Positions 58,440-64,000 of a stretch of DNA of 64,000 nucleotides are shown in pieces (the stretch's first letter is position 1; every line of letters starts with the position of its first letter). Source of the DNA: Odontocerum albicorne (taxonomy: Eukaryota > Arthropoda > Insecta > Trichoptera > Odontoceridae). The position numbers were made by a program, and so were the translations under genes. The notes under the pieces were generated by a model. It did no database searches. It was not told where the DNA came from and saw only the letters and a program-made list of their open reading frames with translations. Location: NCBI GenBank assembly GCA_949825065.1, contig OX463849.1, forward strand, positions 37,601,852-37,665,851. Reading direction: 5' to 3'.

Positions 58440-60914
58440 ATGCCTTCTCTGCGTTCCGGAAAGGCTCCCGCTAAGGAAGCGAGAGCTGAGAGCGACCGTA
58501 CCTCAGTCGCCGACTCAGTGGCGTCTTCGGGCGCTGACACAGAGGACACGATCCGGAGGCTACAGGAGGAAGTCCGCACTGAGAAGCGGAAATCAGCATC
58601 ATTGAGGAGAAGGCTGCTACGAGCGACGGCAACGGCTGAAGCCGTTCCGGGACCATCGGCGGAACACATCCCCGATGACGTTCCGGTGGCCGACCCCAGG
58701 CGACTCACCGAGGAGTGGGTAGGCAGACAGCAGGACTCCATGGCACAGATGACAGCAATGATGAGAGAGTTCATCCGATGCGCACAGGAGGTCGGGAGCC
58801 CGAAGGCGCCGGCCAGTGAAGATAGTGCGAGGATGACCGCTCTCATCGCACGCCAGACTGGAGCCAAGGACCTGCCTGTTTTCTCTGGGGAACCTCTCGA
58901 GTGGCCTGCCTTCAAAGCACAGTACGACCAGTCCACAGAATTGTGTGGACTAGCCGAAGCTGAGAACCTTCTCCGGCTGCAGCGTGCCCTGAAGGGGCGC
59001 GCACGAGAGGTAGTATCCGCTCTGTTGGTGGATCCAAGGAGCGTCGGGGAAATCATCCGCACACTGGAGATGCGCTTTGGCCACCCGGAGGTGATTGTAG
59101 CCACGATGCTGGACAGAGTGCGGCGACTGCCACGCCTGACCGATAGCAACTCCATGGAAGCCCTCGTGGAGTTCGCGATCGCCATACGCAACGTCGTCGC
59201 TACGATCAAAGGCGTGGAAGGGGACTACCTCACGTCACCGCAACTCCTGACAGAGATGGCGACCAAGTTGCCCTTGACCATCCAGGTCATGTGGGTCCAG
59301 TCACGGATCAGACAGCCGAAAGCCACCGTGGACGACCTGGCCACCTGGCTGATGGAAATAAGCAACGCGGCCACCCATGCCGGAACAATAGACACGCAGG
59401 CGTCCTTGAGAGCGCAGAAACCCCGACGGGAAGGCAACGCGCTGCCTCAGTCGACAGAGAAGCTCGGTCGCAATGGCGCAAGATGTGCGCTATGCCACGA
59501 CGAGCACAAGCTATCGACGTGTCCAACGTGGCGAGAAAAGAGCGTGGACGAGCGCTGGGAATGCAGAAAGGCGTTGGGCGTATGCCCCAACTGCCTAGAA
59601 TCCAAGCACCTGGCTGTTGACTGCAGGAAACAGCGATGCGGCGTGGGTAGCTGCCGACGACCGCACCACCGTACGCTGCATCAGGAAAGGACCGGAGCCG
59701 GCCCAGCAACAGCACACACAGTCGCCACCATTCGCACATCGGACCCGTCACCGGTACTCTTGAAAATCGTACCCGTGACGGTGTCAGGACCGCGAGGGCA
59801 ACTGGAGGTGCACGCTCTCCTGGACGAAGGGTCAGCAGTGACCCTGATCGACGCAGCCGTGGCAGCCAGGATTGGCGCTGAAGGCCCCGTTTGTGGCCTT
59901 CGGATAGACGGCCCAAGACGGATGGGCGCCACAGACAAGGCGTCGCGACGGATCACGGTCCAGATAAGGGGACGATGGACCGGGGTAACACACAGCGTAT
60001 CGGGGTATACGATGTCGAAATTGGACCCCCCTAGGCAGCTCGTTCAAGCCCCATACGCCAGCCCAGAGCCGGTGCGAGAGATCAGACCCGAAATGATCAT
60101 CGGCCAAGACAACGCGCACCTAATCGTATCGCAAGAGGTACGAGGGCATACGGATGGGTGCGTTACCTCTCGCACCGCACTGGGGTGGGTTACCCACGGG
60201 GGGAGGCACTCACCCATGGAAAGACGGACAACCATGAAGGAGGGCACTGTCGGGGCACTAAAGTTCGCGACACTGGGAATGGACGCGGGATGCCGGGCAA
60301 AGAAAGCCCAAATGTCCGAAAGACGTCACCCAAAACGAGGAAAGGGCGACAACGCGTTACCGCAAGAAGAGCGACGCGTCGAGAATCAGCGGATGAGCCC
60401 GGATGCAGAGAGGCGCGGAGAAAGCGCGCAGCCCTCATCGACACATCACGCTGAGAAAGATAACGTCGTCGCCACGCCAAGAAAGTGCGAGACGTCCGCA
60501 AACGGAGAGGCGGCGCGACACTGCTCGCCGGACTCGGTGGCGAATACACCGCACGAGCCTGGGAAGTTGCGGGCCGAAAAGTTGCGGCCTACGCCGGACA
60601 GCGGCCCATTAGAAGCGAAAGCGACACATGCCACTGGCGCGAACCGACATTGCGTAGGTTGGCTCACGCAAAACCGACAGAGGGGAACGCGTCGCCACAG
60701 GACGAGCAGCGCGCCGAAGACGGGCCAAAGTGCCAGGATACGGCGAGGCGCGACGACAATGCGCGACCTGCGTCGATCCATCGCACCAAAAGGGATGACG
60801 TCGTCGCAACGCCAATGTGTGGGGCTGGCAGCGACCATCCTGCAGATCGCCAACCGGTGGATGTCGAGCGGTCAGAAGCGGCGCATCCAGGAAGACAAGA
60901 CGACTCACCACTAG
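58440..60914 (+). CDS. Gag-protease polyprotein (BEL/Pao type)
   Basis: 824 codons uninterrupted. ATG at 58440 is the first in-frame Met and follows a leader after the primer site. Residues 36-62 are a charged heptad-like segment, a probable coiled coil. Residues 144-310 form the capsid-like region with LPVFSGEPLEWPAFKAQYD near its start. Two zinc knuckles follow: C349-C352-H356-C361 and C382-C385-H390-C395, plus a Cys/His stretch to about 414. The aspartic protease has its catalytic Asp in LLDEGS (Asp462) and the BEL-typical IIGQDN (553-558) and LGWVTHGG (581-588). After about residue 590 the protein becomes basic, low-complexity and unlike any pol domain. Gag packages RNA; the protease matures it. 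The tail contains a module repeated out of frame. Codon use is GC-rich. Confidence 0.88.
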   Translation: MPSLRSGKAPAKEARAESDRTSVADSVASSGADTEDTIRRLQEEVRTEKRKSASLRRRLLRATATAEAVPGPSAEHIPDDVPVADPRRLTEEWVGRQQDSMAQMTAMMREFIRCAQEVGSPKAPASEDSARMTALIARQTGAKDLPVFSGEPLEWPAFKAQYDQSTELCGLAEAENLLRLQRALKGRAREVVSALLVDPRSVGEIIRTLEMRFGHPEVIVATMLDRVRRLPRLTDSNSMEALVEFAIAIRNVVATIKGVEGDYLTSPQLLTEMATKLPLTIQVMWVQSRIRQPKATVDDLATWLMEISNAATHAGTIDTQASLRAQKPRREGNALPQSTEKLGRNGARCALCHDEHKLSTCPTWREKSVDERWECRKALGVCPNCLESKHLAVDCRKQRCGVGSCRRPHHRTLHQERTGAGPATAHTVATIRTSDPSPVLLKIVPVTVSGPRGQLEVHALLDEGSAVTLIDAAVAARIGAEGPVCGLRIDGPRRMGATDKASRRITVQIRGRWTGVTHSVSGYTMSKLDPPRQLVQAPYASPEPVREIRPEMIIGQDNAHLIVSQEVRGHTDGCVTSRTALGWVTHGGRHSPMERRTTMKEGTVGALKFATLGMDAGCRAKKAQMSERRHPKRGKGDNALPQEERRVENQRMSPDAERRGESAQPSSTHHAEKDNVVATPRKCETSANGEAARHCSPDSVANTPHEPGKLRAEKLRPTPDSGPLEAKATHATGANRHCVGWLTQNRQRGTRRHRTSSAPKTGQSARIRRGATTMRDLRRSIAPKGMTSSQRQCVGLAATILQIANRWMSSGQKRRIQEDKTTHH
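60320..60900 (+). repeat. Degenerate duplicated module in the BEL tail
   Basis: A segment near 60345-60500 recurs at about 60680-60835. At protein level, copy 1 in the main frame reads NALPQEERRVENQRMSPDAE then KDNVVATP, and copy 2 reads NASPQDEQRAEDGPKCQDTA then RDDVVATP but only in the +2 frame. The shared DNA core is GTCGTCGC-ACGCCAA. Confidence 0.75.
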
Positions 60915-61211
60915 ACCAGGGACACGCGGAGGCCGGGCGCATCGCATCCAGAGGATGCACGCCTCACCTTCCCCCAGCACAGGACATCGCGCAAGTCAAT
61001 GATTGACTTGCGCACTAGCAGACAGATCTGCACACCTGCCAAGAACTCGGCGTACCACATACACGGATAAACAAGGCGATGATCACGGCTGGCTCTCTAC
61101 CACGAGACAGGGAGACCACGCCGGGAGGATATTAACCTCTGCGAGGTGACAACGCACACGTCCTTGCCCATTTAGATGTTGCTCCGAAGATGACTATACG
61201 GAGGCAACATC
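60915..61211 (+). other. Non-coding interior of the LTR element
   Basis: From the gag-protease stop to the purine tract. An overlapping alternative frame continues to a stop near 61006. No pol motif was seen. Confidence 0.6.
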
Positions 61212-61219
61212 GAGGGGAG
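61212..61219 (+). other. Polypurine tract
   Basis: GAGGGGAG immediately before the 3' LTR, the expected plus-strand primer position. Confidence 0.75.
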
Positions 61220-61926
61220 TGTATCGGACGTATGCCGTCACCCTTGTGTGTGTATGTGGTATGATGAGACAGACAAGGTTGTGTGTAGATCTGGAGGGAA
61301 ATTTGCCCTCATATTTGTCGATGTAAAATGTTTTATAATTTATGTCAATGTAAAATGTCTATGTAAAATGTCTATGTAATGTAAAATGTTTCATAAACAT
61401 CAGTCAGTTTGAATCCGAATGAGCTCGCGACCGCGGCGGAAATTGTGCCGTGGCCGAGCCATCGTGACCAAGGCGGAAAGCGGTCAGTTTAAGCGGCTCC
61501 CCGAGCCCCGAACGTGGCTTTACCTAACGGGCAACGGGCGCTTACTCTGACCAGCTTTCCGCTAATATAGACCACTAAATTTTACCAAAATATACTACTT
61601 CTCTTCACTCTACTGACTACGTTTCATTTCTCAACCTTCTCCAAGTTCTACAGAGGAATCTCTACTCTTCTGACTTCACTTCGTCTCTTCGTCTTTCGCC
61701 GGAATCATCGTACCGAGTCCGCCCCTGGCACCGTCTGGACAGCTCTCTGAATACGCCGGAACAAGCTCCGCCCACAAGTTCAGAGGCGCATCGACTCAAG
61801 AACATTTCACCGGAAATTAATCTAATTAATTTTTTGGTGATTTACGATTGACTCTGCGAACTGGATTCTTCGAGCATTGCGCAGCGACCAACGCCCTATC
61901 TACAGTCTTTGTACCTGTCCGGTACA
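61220..61926 (+). repeat. 3' LTR, 707 bp
   Basis: Reads as identical in sequence and length to the 5' LTR. It is followed by the target duplication. Confidence 0.95.
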
Positions 61927-61931
61927 ATACG
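61927..61931. repeat. Target-site duplication, right
   Basis: ATACG. Joining the flanks without the element gives AAATACGAGTACAATAGG, an intact TACGAGTA. Confidence 0.92.
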
Positions 61932-61935
61932 AGTA
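61928..61935 (+). repeat. TACGAGTA octamer hit by the LTR element
   Basis: One of at least 25 copies in the window; this is the pre-insertion target of the BEL/Pao element. Confidence 0.85.
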
Positions 61936-62199
61936 CAATAGGCACACAGTTAATCACCCTTTACTCTGAAGTGACTCAGTTATACGAATAAAGTTTACTG
62001 TAGAACTTTATACTCAATTTATCCACCGAAATGTGGAAGATATCGATATCGGAAAATTCATTCAACAAGGTCATTACGTGTGCGAGTGGTAATGCTTTAA
62101 CAGTTTGGTTCATACATACGGCACCTAAAACAATCTTTATTTACGAAGGTGTAAATGATTATCGGTACATTAAACAAAACCTACCAAAAGCAAGCATTG

Positions 62200-62412
62200 T
62201 TTTATATTGTATAACACTTTAATTATATACAGTATAACCTGGCGATGGTCATTGCCATGTGGCAATCTCTTCAACCAACCAGAAATATAGTAAAGAAACT
62301 TCTAGCGAAAACCAGACTTGAGTCATTTTTAGAAAAAAATCTTGGTTCAACGGGAACCGAGCCCGCAAACCCCGTATTCAAGTATTATAACTACGTCACG
62401 AAGTCTTATAAC
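62200..62412 (-). repeat. SINE-A copy beside a TIR element
   Basis: TATAACACTTTAATTATATAC, TATAACCTGGCGATGG, GCCATGTGGCAATCTC and TTCAACGGGAACCGAGCC (B box). The A-box end (ACTACGTCACGAAG) runs into the TIR element at 62413; GGTCGTCAT, the usual SINE 5' end, reappears right after that element. Confidence 0.8.
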
Positions 62413-62991
62413 TATACTTGAGAAAATGTAGCATGGTCCCTGTGACGGTTCACAAATTTGCCCCAATACAACCTTGTAACGACGTTCAGTAATTTTAATT
62501 GTTTTATCAACTTTAATGTTAGCCTCAATTCTAATAAATAGCAAGTTATTTAGGTAAATACGAGTACATTACATAAAACTAACAATAATGACAAATTAAT
62601 ACATTTTGTTACAAATTAGCAAAAATGTGGTAGTTTGTTAAAATCAAATAATATTTAGTGACGTTTGTCAAAAGTCACTATGTTAGTCTGCATTGTCTAG
62701 GCATGGGGTATACGATAATTGGATTTTCGATTTTTTTGTACGTAAAATTAAATTTTCGTAATTAGTATTAATTTAAAGTGGATCTTGGCCTATTTCAAGA
62801 TATATTCAAATCATACAATACATTAGAAAGTCAGTATAATGATAATTAGGAATTAAAACCTCGATTTAGAGAAAAACAATTTTTTGATTTAAAAAAAACG
62901 ATTCGATTTGTAAAAAAAAGATTTTACCCCATCCCTTTGAGACATGACATTTCAAATGTCACAGGGATCATCCTACATTTTCTCAAGTATA
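62413..62991. mobile_element. TIR element, TATACTTGAG relative
   Basis: Ends TATACTTGAGAAAATGTAG and its reverse complement, pairing for about 36 bp with a few mismatches, bordered by TA. The left interior (TGAATTTT-type core, AGCCTCAATTCTAATAAA) is homologous to the core of 11231-11450 in reverse. The right interior is unrelated AT-rich DNA. Non-coding. Confidence 0.8.
62559..62566 (+). repeat. TACGAGTA octamer with a paralogous empty site
   Basis: Here AGGTAAATACGAGTACATTAC; the related element at 11296-11310 has AGGTAAATACATTAC on the reverse strand. The copy with the octamer is exactly 6 bp longer. Confidence 0.9.
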
Positions 62992-63089
62992 GGTCGTCAT
63001 AATCGTTTTCGATACTTAAAAAAATTCAGATATCCCATTTTAACAACCTCTTCTTTTTTAACTGATTCAATTTTATAATCGATACACAC

Positions 63090-63330
63090 ATAAAATATCT
63101 ACGACATCGTGTTTTTATATCGGAATAGGCAGATATAATAAAACGTCAAACTTACATCGTGTATCGATTCAGAATCTAAATAGTTTTCTTACGAAACTTC
63201 TTCGATTTTTTTATTGACTTTCTTTAAAAATTTGACGCACTTGATCAAATATAAACGTATTTTACTCTGTCTATCTCTTTCAATCATATTCTTAAGAGTG
63301 TTTATTTTTAAAAACATTTGATTGTGTTTA
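63090..63330 (-). repeat. Possible LINE family 1 3' fragment
   Basis: AATAGGCAGATATAATAAAACG, CTTTCTTTAAAAATTTGACG and TTGATCAAATATAAACG resemble the antisense of the family's 3' coding end; similar sequence recurs at 63905-64000. Highly decayed. Confidence 0.35.
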
Positions 63331-63494
63331 ATCATTAAACATTTTGTGTCTATTAAAATCATTAATGTGTGACTAACAAACACACATTTATGCGTTTATT
63401 AATCTCGCGGGTGTAAGTCAGCTGTTTCAGAACAGTCAGTAAGCCTAGTGAGTCACTTGATATAGATCGTTTATCTTGAGTAGAATTGTTAGTT

Positions 63495-63750
63495 TGCATT
63501 TAGGTCGGCAGTATTCGTCAATCCCTGGATTTATGCGGGGCGCCTAAGGACTTGGATCAGGTGGCTCAGGATGGTGGGAGGCTTAGTGGGGTTGCCATGT
63601 ATGTGACGTCTGCGGAAGCGAATGTGCATCTAAGATTGGGCTGCTCTCTAATAGAAGATCTCACAATCGACGCAGAAGAGCAGCTCGAGATCGATTGGAA
63701 TGGCTAGGGAATCCTCGACTACCAGACTCAGCAACGATGATGAGAATTTT
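63495..63750 (+). pseudogene. LINE family H, C-terminus and 3' end
   Basis: The plus strand reads GCHVCDVCGSECASKIGLL, SNRRSHNRR, then DRLEWLGNPRLPDSATMMRIL to a stop at about 63752. The CxxCGxxCxxKIGLxSNRRSH motif is zinc-finger-like, with the first His of the pair replaced by Asn. The upstream part (63497-63600) equals the 1862-1955 fragment and is broken by stops. It ends in a CAACGATGATGA tail like that of SINE-C. The family carries this motif downstream of RT, which is not present here. Confidence 0.68.
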
Positions 63751-63904
63751 ATAAACGTTTGAATTCAATAAAAATAAAAAGTCCCTCAAGGAGAAACTCA
63801 AATTTCTTATGACCATATCTCTTTGTATAACTCTTAACTTAAGCGTAAACTGTTTGTTAAGAGGTTATTTTTTCAATATCGTGAGTAATTAATATTTATA
63901 AGCA

Positions 63905-64000
63905 TTCGTAACTTCTTCAATTGTTTTTACTTGACTTTCTTTCAAAATTTAACACACTTGATCAAATAATATAAACGTATTTTTCTCAGTTTATATTTCA
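63905..64000 (-). repeat. Possible LINE family 1 3' fragment, second
   Basis: CTTGACTTTCTTTCAAAATTTAACACACTTGATCAAAT parallels 63215-63255. Cut by the window edge. Confidence 0.3.

Larger units (their letters stand above)
57528..61926 (+). mobile_element. BEL/Pao-type LTR retrotransposon, gag-protease only
   Basis: Two 707-bp LTRs (TG...CA) that read as identical, a 5-bp target duplication, a primer-binding site, a purine tract and a 2985-bp interior with one long gag-protease frame. RT, RNase H and integrase are absent, so it needs enzymes from a complete relative. Identical LTRs indicate a recent insertion. The interior is clearly GC-richer than the surrounding DNA. BEL/Pao is assigned from the protease signature and capsid region. 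Confidence 0.93.

Noticed and set aside
58310..59209. A 299-codon minus-strand frame and other large antisense frames over 58.3-61.0 kb
   Set aside because: They are shadows of the GC-rich gag-protease frame, with no recognisable domains of their own.

Overview
The window is an AT-rich stretch of an animal genome, most likely an arthropod and probably an insect. The evidence is indirect: piggyBac, mariner, hAT, a BEL/Pao LTR element, a Penelope-like element, several non-LTR families and tRNA-derived SINEs lie side by side in low-GC DNA. I found no convincing host protein-coding gene, rRNA or functional tRNA. Almost everything recognisable is mobile-element sequence, mostly broken and often nested. 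Coordinates of diverged repeats are by-eye estimates, good to roughly 10-30 bp.

Layout. 0-7 kb: a LINE 3' fragment, a dead mariner (D,D34D), a deleted Tc1/mariner relative directly abutting it, decayed SINEs, a dead piggyBac and a TA-flanked MITE. 8-17 kb: SINEs, a 70-bp minisatellite interrupted by about 320 bp of (AT)n, a TIR element inserted into a SINE, a LINE RNase H-region remnant and a 40-bp minisatellite. 17-25 kb: a perfect 101-bp-arm palindrome beside a 53-bp minisatellite, a possible promoter, a LINE reverse transcriptase, a fold-back element and a deleted mariner. 25-36 kb: several CR1/Jockey-like LINE remnants, many SINEs, and a 0.7-kb inverted pair made of a SINE plus a shared 3' extension. 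35-43 kb: MITEs, two copies of a Helitron-like repeat, a hAT derivative with its empty site preserved in a tandem duplicate, and a Penelope-like GIY-YIG remnant. 43-57 kb: LINE remnants, SINEs, a long inverted repeat and minisatellites. 57.5-61.9 kb: a young BEL/Pao-type LTR retrotransposon with LTRs that read as identical and one open gag-protease frame, but no reverse transcriptase, RNase H or integrase. 62-64 kb: a SINE, a TIR element and LINE 3' ends.

Three tRNA-derived SINE families are defined here for convenience. SINE-A is about 210 bp with some 26 copies. SINE-B is about 190 bp. SINE-C is about 360 bp, and its 3' tail is shared with a LINE 3' end in the same window, so that LINE probably supplied its retroposition machinery.

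The most unusual signal is not a gene. The octamer TACGAGTA (reverse TACTCGTA) occurs at least 25 times in 64 kb, split evenly between strands, where two or three would be expected from composition. A paralogous empty site inside a TIR element shows that one copy arose as a 6-bp insertion turning TA into TA-CGAG-TA. This is what a very abundant transposon excision footprint, or another recurrent micro-insertion, would look like. The BEL/Pao element inserted into one such octamer.
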